Part shown: one piece after another, positions 1 to 5,644 of the stretch
Layout: each line of letters starts with the position of its first letter
Numbering within the stretch: position 1 is the first letter of the stretch
Source: Rhodothermales bacterium
Lineage (GTDB): Bacteria > Bacteroidota > Rhodothermia > Rhodothermales > VXPQ01
NCBI GenBank assembly: GCA_028283985.1
Contig: JANQSQ010000268.1
Coordinates: 1-5,644, forward strand
Direction: 5' to 3'
Length of the DNA stretch: 5,644 nt
Position numbers and translations under genes: made by a program
Notes under the pieces: generated by a model
Seen by the model: the letters and a program-made list of their open reading frames with translations, nothing else
Databases searched by the model: none
What the model was told of the DNA's origin: nothing

Positions 1-956
1 GACGTGTACCGAAGAGCCACCAGGTCCAACCACCCGCACCGCCGGGGTCTGCCGGTCGTTGCGCCGAACTCGTCCCCCACCTGACGCAAGCGCTCGCCGG
101 CCGGATCATCCAGCTCCGTGGGAAACGGCCCGTTGCCCACGCGCGTGCTGTACGCCTTCACGATACCAATCACTGTGTCCACGGCCGTGGGCGGTACGCC
201 CAGTCCTGTACAACATCCCCCGACGGTAGGATGGCTTGAGGTCACAAAAGGATAGGTCCCGAAATCCACATCGAGCAAAGAACCCTGAGCGCCCTCGGCA
301 AGAATACGTTTGCCCGCCCGCAAGGCCTGCCCCAGATATTGCGACGTATCCGTAACGAACGGATCGATCAGCTGATCGAACTCCACATATTCTTCAATGA
401 TCTGTTCCACATCGAGGCCATCGGCATCGTACACGCCGCGAAGCAGCGCGTTCTTTTCCTCGATCGCACGTTTGAGTTTGCGGCGCAGCGTATCCCGATC
501 CAGCAAATCGACCACGCGGATACCTGTTCGGGCGAACTTGTCGACATAGGCCGGCCCGATACCGCGGCCCGTCGTGCCAATGGCGCCCGCGTCGCGCATC
601 CGTTCGCGCGCTTCCTCGATGCGCTTGTGATACGGCATGATCAGATGCGCATCGTGCGAAATAAGAAGCCGCCCGTCCACATCGTACCCGAGATCGCGGA
701 TCATGCGGATTTCTTCCATGATCGCCACGGGGTCCAGCACGACACCGTTACCGATCACACAGGTCACATGCTCATGGAAAATGCCGCTTGGAACGAGGTG
801 AAGCACAAAGGTTTCATCTCCCCAACAGATCGTGTGGCCTGCATTCGCTCCCCCCTGGTAACGCGCCACAATGTCCACATTCGGACTCAGGAGATCAACA
901 ATCTTGCCCTTGCCCTCGTCTCCCCATTGCGTTCCTATGACGACTGTGACGCCCAT
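1..956 (-). CDS. purA: Adenylosuccinate synthetase, partial (C-terminus beyond left edge)
   Basis: The enzyme joins IMP and L-aspartate using GTP to make adenylosuccinate, the first committed step from IMP to AMP, in the cytoplasm. I translated the minus strand from the ATG at 956-954; the frame stays open for 318 codons and leaves the window without a stop. Visible family signatures are the P-loop QWGDEGKGK (residues 10-18, with the catalytic Asp13), RYQGGANAGHT (32-42, catalytic His41), IGNGVV (68-73), GTTGRGIGPAY (127-137), Arg143, EGAQG followed by GTYPFVTSS, STRVGNGPFPTEL, and the aspartate-binding loop GATTGRPRR (298-306). The family is about 430 residues, so roughly the last 110 are missing. 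The start gives the usual spacing to the P-loop. Only a weak purine stretch (GGGATTAG) precedes it. No frameshift is visible. It is divergent from the SRPBCC gene. Identification is very secure. Confidence 0.97.
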   Translation of the reverse strand, partial: MGVTVVIGTQWGDEGKGKIVDLLSPNVDIVARYQGGANAGHTICWGDETFVLHLVPSGIFHEHVTCVIGNGVVLDPVAIMEEIRMIRDLGYDVDGRLLISHDAHLIMPYHKRIEEARERMRDAGAIGTTGRGIGPAYVDKFARTGIRVVDLLDRDTLRRKLKRAIEEKNALLRGVYDADGLDVEQIIEEYVEFDQLIDPFVTDTSQYLGQALRAGKRILAEGAQGSLLDVDFGTYPFVTSSHPTVGGCCTGLGVPPTAVDTVIGIVKAYSTRVGNGPFPTELDDPAGERLRQVGDEFGATTGRPRRCGWLDLVALRYT

Positions 957-1047
957 TTTATAGTCTAATCCCGATTCTGTATCTATTAGTATTCTGCCGA
1001 ATCCTTAGCAATCTTTTCAGGCTCACAGACAAGAAAAACGGTTTGCA

Positions 1048-1076
1048 TTGCGCATTTTTATAGCTTACGGGATATT
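1048..1076 (+). promoter_or_regulatory. Weak candidate promoter for the SRPBCC gene
   Basis: TTGCGC at 1048-1053 and GATATT at 1071-1076 are separated by 17 bases and match the sigma-70 -35 and -10 consensus at three and four of six positions. The setting, in the AT-rich part of the divergent gap and about 160 bases before the start codon, is reasonable. The match is weak, and if the organism is Bacteroidota-like its primary promoter would follow a different consensus. Treat this as a guess. Confidence 0.2.
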
Positions 1077-1118
1077 ACCGGTAGAGAAAGATTACGGTTC
1101 CCCGAGAGGTCGCCCCCT

Positions 1119-1159
1119 GCCGGGCCAATCTGCGAGTCTGATTGACACGACGCCCCGGC
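1119..1159 (+). repeat. Nested inverted repeat (possible leader RNA structure)
   Basis: GCCGGG at 1119-1124 is perfectly complementary to CCCGGC at 1154-1159. Inside it, CAATC at 1126-1130 pairs with GATTG at 1140-1144 around a 9-base loop. The two stems are separated by one base on the left and nine on the right, so the RNA could fold as a bulged two-storey hairpin. It lies 79 bases before the SRPBCC start codon. No U-tract follows, so it is not an intrinsic terminator, and I do not recognise it as a known riboswitch. It may be chance in GC-rich DNA. Confidence 0.35.
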
Positions 1160-1238
1160 GCTTCCGGTGATGTTGTGAAAGGTCAGTCATACAACAGCAG
1201 GCCAGTCAATTACCCAACGACCAGAATAGAGAGAAACC

Positions 1239-1880
1239 ATGCAGTTCAATGTCGAATTTCACCTCAGCGCCACAGAGCGCTCCGTGTCGTCACTGGAGCG
1301 CGACGGACAACCTGCCCGCGCCGTCACCCTTGCTCGCAGCTACCCGACGACGGTCGACGATTTGTGGGACGCCGTGACGAACAGCCAGCGTATCCCACGC
1401 TGGTTTCTGCCGATCAGCGGAGCGCTCAAACCCGACGGCCGCTATCAGCTGGAAGGCAACGCGGGCGGCTTGATCATGGAGTGCAAACCGCCATCCCGTT
1501 TCGCAATCACATGGGAATTCGGTAACGATGTCAGTTGGGTGGAAGTGCACTGCTCGGACGATGAGGCCGAAGGCGCACGGCTTGCACTCACGCATATTGC
1601 TCGCCTGTCGGAGCATTGGGAGATGTACGGTCCAGGCGCTACCGGTATCGGCTGGGAGATGGGCCTTTGGGGCCTCGCGATCCATCTTGCGCAACCGGCC
1701 CGGCCAAAACCGGACGAAATCGCCTTTGCCACTTCACGGGACGGTAAGGCGTTCATCACCGGCAGCAGCGAGAGGTGGGAAAAAGCGGCGGTTGCAGCCG
1801 GAACAAACCCTGACACTGCACGCGCCGCAGCAAGACGCACAACTGCGTTCTACACCGGGGAATCGGCCGAGCCCGCCTGA
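1239..1880 (+). CDS. SRPBCC (START-like) protein, AHSA1 type, with C-terminal extension
   Basis: This is a 213-residue protein with no signal peptide or membrane segment, so probably cytoplasmic. Residues about 28-122 look like an AHSA1/SRPBCC domain, a helix-grip fold with a deep hydrophobic pocket. The typical start is visible (ARSYPTTVDDLWDAVTN, 32-48, then RIPRWFLP), followed by a G-rich turn (LEGNAGG), a CKPPSRFAITWEF strand segment and a late LTHIARL strand. Residues about 123-213 form an extra, mostly helical tail containing GPGATGIGWEMGLWGLAIHLA, SSERW and RTTAFYTGE. I recall this tail from SRPBCC proteins of Actinobacteria and some Proteobacteria; that is memory, not a search. The ligand and role are unknown; family members include hydrophobic-ligand binders and poorly characterised stress-related proteins. 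The ATG at 1239 follows a weak purine stretch (AGAGAGA). It stands alone on the plus strand and converges on the STAS gene with a 26-base gap. Confidence 0.85.
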   Translation: MQFNVEFHLSATERSVSSLERDGQPARAVTLARSYPTTVDDLWDAVTNSQRIPRWFLPISGALKPDGRYQLEGNAGGLIMECKPPSRFAITWEFGNDVSWVEVHCSDDEAEGARLALTHIARLSEHWEMYGPGATGIGWEMGLWGLAIHLAQPARPKPDEIAFATSRDGKAFITGSSERWEKAAVAAGTNPDTARAAARRTTAFYTGESAEPA

Positions 1881-1906
1881 GGCCCGAACAGCTTCACGCC
1901 TCTCCA

Positions 1907-2266
1907 CTATGCCGGCGACGGCGGGTCCTCTTCGTAACTGGCCACGGCTTCGTCCACGGATTCGTAATGTTTGAACACCGTATCGAGCCGGGTAATCACC
2001 AGCAATGAGCGAATACCGGCGCCCATACCCGCCAGACGAAAATCGCCCCCGGCGTTGCGCATCGTCGTCATGGCGCTGATCAGCATGCCGAGTCCGCTTG
2101 AATTCATGAACCGGACCCCCGACAGATCCACCACCACATGACGCTTGCCCGCATCTTTCAATTCGTGCAGGCGATCATGCAATTTCGTACCGTCGGGGCC
2201 ACCAAGGATATTCCCCTCCAGCGCGAGAACTACTACGCGCCCCTGTTCTTGCACATCGTATTTCAT
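1907..2266 (-). CDS. STAS-domain anti-sigma-factor antagonist (SpoIIAA/RsbV-like)
   Basis: This 119-residue protein is a single STAS domain, the fold of SpoIIAA and RsbV. In the family, such proteins bind an anti-sigma kinase and free its sigma factor (or act in another partner switch), and are inactivated by serine phosphorylation. Visible features are the first strand VVVLALEGNI (11-20), VVVDLSGVRFMNSSGLGML (44-62), and a late strand around FRLAGMGAGIRSLL. By alignment with FMDSSGLG of SpoIIAA, Ser57 is the likely phosphorylated residue, with Ser56 beside it; Asp before the serines is replaced by Asn, a common variant. The C-terminal tail EEDPPSPA is probably disordered. No kinase, phosphatase or sigma gene is present in the window, so its partners lie elsewhere. 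It starts 53 bases after secF on the same strand and is probably read from the same transcript. A good ribosome binding site supports the start. Confidence 0.93.
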   Translation of the reverse strand: MKYDVQEQGRVVVLALEGNILGGPDGTKLHDRLHELKDAGKRHVVVDLSGVRFMNSSGLGMLISAMTTMRNAGGDFRLAGMGAGIRSLLVITRLDTVFKHYESVDEAVASYEEDPPSPA

Positions 2267-2271
2267 GAAAA

Positions 2272-2277
2272 CCTCTC
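2272..2277 (-). promoter_or_regulatory. Ribosome binding site of the STAS gene
   Basis: GAGAGG on the minus strand ends five bases before the ATG at 2266. It is the only clear Shine-Dalgarno-like sequence among the minus-strand starts here (purA, secD and secF lack one) and it fixes the start of the STAS gene. Its presence suggests independent translation initiation after secF. Confidence 0.65.
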
Positions 2278-2319
2278 GGGATTCAGCGCCGGCGACCCTG
2301 CCGTTTACGTGAGAAACGC

Positions 2320-3231
2320 TTATCTGCGACCGCCTTTCATGCGCGTCCTGAGTTCCACGACGACCGGCGAAGCCACGAAAACGGATGAGTATGTACCGAT
2401 CGTCACACCCAGAATAAGCCCGAACGCAAAGCCGCGCAGCACCTCTCCACCAAAAATAAAGAGGACAACCACTACGAGCAAGGTCGTGCCGGAGGTGACG
2501 ATCGTCCGACTGAGCGTATTGTTGATGGAACGATTCACTAATTTGTCATACGTCTCCGTTTTGAAAAGATTCGAATATTCCCGAATCCGGTCGAAAACGA
2601 CCACCGTATCGTTGAGTGAATAGCCCACAATCGTCAAAAAAGCGGCGATGATGGCCTGATCGATCTGAAGCGAAAACGGCAGTACCCCGGCCGCCACGGA
2701 AAAGATACCCAGCGTGATCGTAACATCATGGAACAAGGCCGCCACTGCGCCTACGCCGAACCGCCATTCGAACCGCAGCAGGATATAGACGAAAATCACA
2801 AGAAGACTCCCGAGAACAGCCCAGATAGCCCCTTGCTTCAGGTCCTCCGCGAAACGCGGGCCTACCACGTCCGTTTTGACGACCTCCGGATCGGAGCCGG
2901 CAAATCCTTCGGCGATGCCTTCCACGATCCGGTTCTGAATGTCCGAAATATCTCCTTCCGCGGATGTGCGAATAAGCACCTGGTCCACACCGAACGTTTT
3001 CACCTCCGGCTCGGACCCCAGCGCCGCGGCCAACTGACCGCGCACCGCTACCGGTTCCAGTTCCACCGGACTTTCGACAACAAACTCCATACCCCCCTGA
3101 AAATCGATACCCAGTTCAAGACCTCGGACAATCAGCGAGCCGACACTGAGCAAGAGCAGAATGCCGGAGACGACGTACGCCTTTCTCCGGTTGCCTATGA
3201 AGTTGAAATTGGCGTTTTCAAAAATTCTCAT
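2320..3231 (-). CDS. secF: Protein translocase subunit SecF
   Basis: SecF pairs with SecD in the inner membrane and uses the proton gradient to help proteins leave the SecYEG channel on the far side. The product is 303 residues, close to the E. coli length of about 320. It begins with a short cytoplasmic stretch, then TM1 (about 19-36), the family motif GIDFQGGMEF (41-50), a small periplasmic domain (about 50-125) and five further membrane segments. In TM4, VGYSLNDTVVVFDRIRE (202-218) contains Asp208, equivalent to the proton-path aspartate of E. coli SecF (Asp213). SRTIVTSGTT (241-250) contains Arg242, equivalent to Arg247. The end FGGEVLRGF...GTYSSVFVASP is typical. It follows secD by 55 bases, in the usual secD-secF order. 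No Shine-Dalgarno sequence is visible before the ATG, but this start places TM1 and GIDFQGG correctly. The C-terminus is basic (MKGGRR). Confidence 0.97.
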   Translation of the reverse strand: MRIFENANFNFIGNRRKAYVVSGILLLLSVGSLIVRGLELGIDFQGGMEFVVESPVELEPVAVRGQLAAALGSEPEVKTFGVDQVLIRTSAEGDISDIQNRIVEGIAEGFAGSDPEVVKTDVVGPRFAEDLKQGAIWAVLGSLLVIFVYILLRFEWRFGVGAVAALFHDVTITLGIFSVAAGVLPFSLQIDQAIIAAFLTIVGYSLNDTVVVFDRIREYSNLFKTETYDKLVNRSINNTLSRTIVTSGTTLLVVVVLFIFGGEVLRGFAFGLILGVTIGTYSSVFVASPVVVELRTRMKGGRR

Positions 3232-3286
3232 TGTGCTGTCTCTATCGAAAGTGCGCCTGTGGACGAAGGGCGATTCGGGACTCCCG

Positions 3287-5158
3287 TCATCCGTAACTGA
3301 CGCTCATTCGCCGCTTGACCACCATATAGTCGAATACGATCCGGGAAACGATAATGGCCGTAAACAGCGACGAAAGAATACCGGCCATCAGGGTTACCGC
3401 AAATCCCTGAATGGGGCCGACGCCGAATGAATACAGGATGGCGCCGACGAAGAACGTAGTCACATTCGCATCGAAAATGGCGCTGAACGCCTTCGAGTAA
3501 CCGGCATCGATAGCCGCCTTCAGGGTCTTGCCGGTAGCGCGTTCCTCACGTATTCGCTCGAATATCAGTACGTTGGCGTCTACCGCCATACCGATCGTCA
3601 ACACGATACCGGCAATGCCGGGCAGCGTAAGCGTCGCGTTGAAGGCGGCCAGTATTCCGAATATGAAAATGATATTGAACAACAGGGCCAGATCCGCGAC
3701 CAACCCGGCCGTACGGTAATAGAAGATCATGAAGATGGCCACCAGGCCAAGCCCCACCATGATCGAAATGAAACCGGCCCGGATGGAAGCCCTGCCGAGA
3801 CTCGGCCCGACTGTGCGCTCCTCGACGATATCGACCGGTGCGGGCAGCGCGCCGGACATGAGCACCGTCACGATGTCCTGGGCCTCCTCGCGGCTTTCCA
3901 GCCCGGTGATAGACGAACGTCCCCCCACGATGCGATTGATGACGGTCGGATACGAATAGACCACCCCGTCCAGCACGATGGCGATGTTTTTGTCTACATT
4001 CGCCCCGGTCAGCCGGGCCCAGGTGCGCGATCCTTCCGAGTTCATCACCATCGTGACTTCCGGAAGATTCAATTCGTCGAAATCGACGCGAGCCGACGTA
4101 ATCACCTCGCCCGACAATTCAATCTGATCCCGCACTCCAAGCAGGTAATACATTTCCAGGTCATCCTCTGTCAGCCCGACGGGATTCGCATCGTAAAGCA
4201 GGTCCACGCCGATCGGAAGCATATCCCGGACGGCGGGAACCGAGAGCAACTCACGGACCCGCGCCGTGTCCTGCTCGGAAACCAACCCGAAGCGAACCCC
4301 CTGCCCGACAGGCTGCATGACGTCCAGCAACGCATTGGTCGGCTCGTCTTCTTCCGGCTCGGCGAACAGATCCTCGGCGGCTAACGCCGAATCGGCTTCC
4401 GCCTCATCTCCCTCCTCGTCCTCCACCCTGGCGATCTCCACAACCACATTGTAATGATCGATCACCCGCTCCAGGGAACGTAGCAATTCATCCGGTTCGG
4501 CCATGAGATGAAATTCGAGACGGGCCGTGCCCTTCAGCAGATTCCGTACGCGTTCGGGATCGTCGATACCGGGCAATTCGACCACCACGCGCCGCGTGCC
4601 CTGCTTCTGGATGGAGGGCTCCGTCACCCCGTAGCGATCCACCCGGTCCCTGATAATGGAGATGGCCCGATCGATCGCGTTGTCGGCCTGGTCAAGAAGG
4701 TACTGCGATACCTCGGCGTTGGTCGAACGGCGCGTAATGCCGGCGTCGGAATCCCGAAAATAGCGGGACAGACGCGCAGCGGCGTCGCGCCGTTCGAACT
4801 CCATCCTAAACGCGTCTATAATGGAATTGCCCGTTTCATCGGACGTCACACGGGCAGCAGCCAGTACCTCCTCGAACGTCTGATCCACATCCGTCGCTAA
4901 TTCCCGGATCAGCGCATCGGTCCGGACCTCCATGGTGACATGCATGCCCCCCTGCAGGTCAAGACCGAGTTTCAGCGCATCCTCCTTGACGTTTCTGATG
5001 GTCTGAATATTTTCCCGTTCATATTCGACTCGTTCCTGCTCCTCCAGTCCATTTATCCGCTGCTGGATGGAATAATTCCGGACGGTCGGATAGAGATACC
5101 AGGCCGACAGGGCAAAGAAAAATGCGAGCAGGCCGATTTTGAACCCGTTTCCTTGCAT
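3287..5158 (-). CDS. secD: Protein translocase subunit SecD
   Basis: SecD is the larger partner of SecF in the proton-driven SecDF complex that finishes Sec-dependent export. The product has 623 residues, close to E. coli SecD (615). TM1 is at about 7-24, followed by LGLDLQGGMH (64-73), the family motif after TM1. The large periplasmic P1 region runs to about residue 455 and includes DRVDRYGVTEPSIQKQG (171-187), a hallmark repeat segment, and DGVVYSYP (397-404). Five membrane segments follow at about 461-480, 485-505, 510-531, 558-580 and 585-612. GMAVDANVLIFERIREE (523-539) holds Asp527, equivalent to the proton-path Asp519 of E. coli. Residues about 243-273 form an unusual acidic, low-complexity insert in P1. 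No Shine-Dalgarno sequence precedes the ATG at 5158; the start is chosen because it gives a normal N-terminal anchor (basic residue, then hydrophobic run). secF follows after 55 bases; asnS lies 128 bases upstream on the same strand. Confidence 0.98.
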   Translation of the reverse strand: MQGNGFKIGLLAFFFALSAWYLYPTVRNYSIQQRINGLEEQERVEYERENIQTIRNVKEDALKLGLDLQGGMHVTMEVRTDALIRELATDVDQTFEEVLAAARVTSDETGNSIIDAFRMEFERRDAAARLSRYFRDSDAGITRRSTNAEVSQYLLDQADNAIDRAISIIRDRVDRYGVTEPSIQKQGTRRVVVELPGIDDPERVRNLLKGTARLEFHLMAEPDELLRSLERVIDHYNVVVEIARVEDEEGDEAEADSALAAEDLFAEPEEDEPTNALLDVMQPVGQGVRFGLVSEQDTARVRELLSVPAVRDMLPIGVDLLYDANPVGLTEDDLEMYYLLGVRDQIELSGEVITSARVDFDELNLPEVTMVMNSEGSRTWARLTGANVDKNIAIVLDGVVYSYPTVINRIVGGRSSITGLESREEAQDIVTVLMSGALPAPVDIVEERTVGPSLGRASIRAGFISIMVGLGLVAIFMIFYYRTAGLVADLALLFNIIFIFGILAAFNATLTLPGIAGIVLTIGMAVDANVLIFERIREERATGKTLKAAIDAGYSKAFSAIFDANVTTFFVGAILYSFGVGPIQGFAVTLMAGILSSLFTAIIVSRIVFDYMVVKRRMSVSYG

Positions 5159-5286
5159 GGCAAGTTTATGGATGGATAGTGGACATTCGGGGCAAGGCGG
5201 GAAATAAAGACCTGTTCCTATACCGTGCCCTGCCGGTTTGTTCCAGTATACGCGCCCCGGCGATCATCGCTGCCAGGGCCTGTTCT
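5159..5286 (-). other. asnS-secD intergenic region
   Basis: These 128 bases lie between the asnS stop and the secD start, both on the minus strand. The gap is large enough for a secD-secF-STAS promoter, but I cannot pick one out with confidence. Near its asnS end it contains a GC-rich hairpin (5255-5278). The last 20 bases before secD show no Shine-Dalgarno sequence. No credible coding frame is present. Confidence 0.6.
5255..5278 (-). terminator. GC-rich hairpin after asnS, doubtful terminator
   Basis: On the minus strand CCCTGGC (5278-5272) can pair with GCCGGGG (5261-5255) as a seven-base stem with one G-U pair and a ten-base loop. It starts nine bases after the asnS stop codon, which is where a terminator would sit. 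However, it is followed by GCGTATAC rather than a run of T, so it does not meet the usual rho-independent pattern. It may protect the asnS 3' end, weakly attenuate read-through into secD, or mean nothing. Confidence 0.3.
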
Positions 5287-5644
5287 TCATGGCGCAATGC
5301 GCCCCATGAGCCGCGGAAACGGGATTGTTTCCCGCACATGATCGATCCCTGCGATCCATGTAAGCATACGTTCGAGCCCCAAACCGAATCCGGCGTGCGG
5401 CACGGAACCGAACCGGCGCAGGTCCAGATACCATTCGAACGCCTCTTTCGGCAGCTGGTGCCCAGCAATTTGCTCTTCGAGAAAAGCAAGGTCCGTCGCT
5501 CGTTCGCCACCCCCTATAATCTCCCCGTACCCCTCCGGCGCCAGCACATCCAGCGCCATGGCAAGTCGTGCATCGTCGGGGTCCCGTTTCATGTAGAATG
5601 CCTTCGAGGCGTTCCAGGTATTCGGGCAGGTGTCCCTTGCAGTG
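5287..5644 (-). CDS. asnS: Asparaginyl-tRNA synthetase, C-terminal fragment (5' part beyond right edge)
   Basis: The enzyme attaches asparagine to tRNA(Asn) in the cytoplasm; it is a class IIb synthetase. Only about the last 118 codons are in the window. Seen are KAFYMKRDPDD, LAPEGYGEIIGGGER (the AsnRS form of this active-site strand, different from the AspRS version), FEWYLDLRRFGSVPHAGFG, motif 3 GFGLGLERML with its ATP-binding arginine, HVRETIPFPR, and a normal C-terminus MGRIAP. The ATG at 5592 is internal (the Met of KAFYMK), not a start: the frame is open upstream to the edge, and the conserved KAFY just before it is in frame. Upstream of KAFY, however, the residues no longer resemble the family, while a neighbouring frame partly does, so a frameshift near 5601 is possible. 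PHAGFG carries Ala where Ser is more usual. It is upstream of secD on the same strand. Confidence 0.93.
   Translation of the reverse strand, partial: TARDTCPNTWNASKAFYMKRDPDDARLAMALDVLAPEGYGEIIGGGERATDLAFLEEQIAGHQLPKEAFEWYLDLRRFGSVPHAGFGLGLERMLTWIAGIDHVRETIPFPRLMGRIAP

Larger units (their letters stand above)
957..1238. other. Divergent intergenic region between purA and the SRPBCC gene
   Basis: This 282-base stretch separates the start of purA (leftward) from the start of the SRPBCC gene (rightward), so it should carry promoters for both. The left half (about 957-1080) is noticeably AT-richer than the coding sequence around it, as expected of promoter DNA. The right half is GC-rich and contains a nested inverted repeat at 1119-1159. 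I see no convincing coding frame, tRNA, known riboswitch core or rho-independent terminator. A short open frame running into it from 1142 is an out-of-frame shadow of the SRPBCC gene. Confidence 0.8.

Noticed and set aside
339..968. Plus-strand open frame of 209 codons
   Set aside because: It is antisense to purA, whose minus-strand frame carries all family motifs; the plus-strand product has no recognisable domain and is a shadow.
957..1238. Search for a riboswitch, tRNA or small RNA in the divergent gap
   Set aside because: No cobalamin, TPP, SAM or purine riboswitch core and no tRNA-like cloverleaf could be recognised; only the nested inverted repeat remained.
1880..1903. GAGGC / GCCTC inverted repeat between the convergent SRPBCC and STAS genes
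   Set aside because: A five-base stem with a 14-base loop and no T-run on either side is too weak to call a bidirectional terminator.
1290..1974. Other open frames within the SRPBCC gene, on both strands
   Set aside because: The frame at 1239-1880 carries a clear AHSA1 domain; the others are off-frame and featureless.
2302..2318. CGTTT / AAACG hairpin between secF and the STAS gene
   Set aside because: Five-base, AT-containing stem without a T-tract; not convincing as a terminator.
3276..3286. CGGG / CCCG hairpin immediately after the secD stop
   Set aside because: Only four base pairs with a three-base loop; too short to assign a function in GC-rich DNA.
2138..3430. Plus-strand open frames opposite STAS, secF and the end of secD
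   Set aside because: All overlap well-supported minus-strand genes and have compositions expected of antisense frames of membrane-protein genes.
5166..5510. Minus-strand open frame covering the asnS end and the gap before secD
   Set aside because: It is out of frame with the AsnRS C-terminus, which is strongly supported through 5287; its product has no recognisable features.

Overview
The window looks like a housekeeping stretch of a bacterial chromosome with moderately high GC. Protein character suggests a member of the Bacteroidota/Rhodothermota neighbourhood. The grounds are separate SecD and SecF with an acidic SecD insert, the form of the adenylosuccinate synthetase, and mostly absent Shine-Dalgarno sequences. 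This placement is an inference from remembered family resemblance, not from a search.

Layout from left to right. 1-956 (minus) is the N-terminal three quarters of adenylosuccinate synthetase (purA), cut by the left edge. 957-1238 is a 282-base divergent intergenic region with a weak promoter candidate and a nested inverted repeat. 1239-1880 (plus) is an SRPBCC/AHSA1-type protein with a C-terminal extension. 1881-1906 is a short convergent gap. On the minus strand, in order of transcription, follow the C-terminal end of asparaginyl-tRNA synthetase (asnS, 5287-5644, cut by the right edge), secD (3287-5158), secF (2320-3231) and a single-domain STAS anti-sigma-factor antagonist (1907-2266).

SecD and SecF together form the proton-driven membrane subcomplex that helps pull exported proteins through SecYEG. 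The STAS protein lies 53 bases downstream on the same strand and is probably co-transcribed, but nothing in the sequence ties it to secretion. PurA (AMP synthesis) and AsnRS (tRNA charging) are core metabolism. The SRPBCC gene is the only one facing right and the only clearly accessory-looking gene.

I found no RNA gene, CRISPR array, insertion sequence, phage gene or defence system, and nothing that amounts to a new biological system. The points most worth checking are a possible frameshift in asnS close to the right edge, the ancestry of the SRPBCC gene, the acidic insert in SecD, and the nested inverted repeat upstream of the SRPBCC gene.
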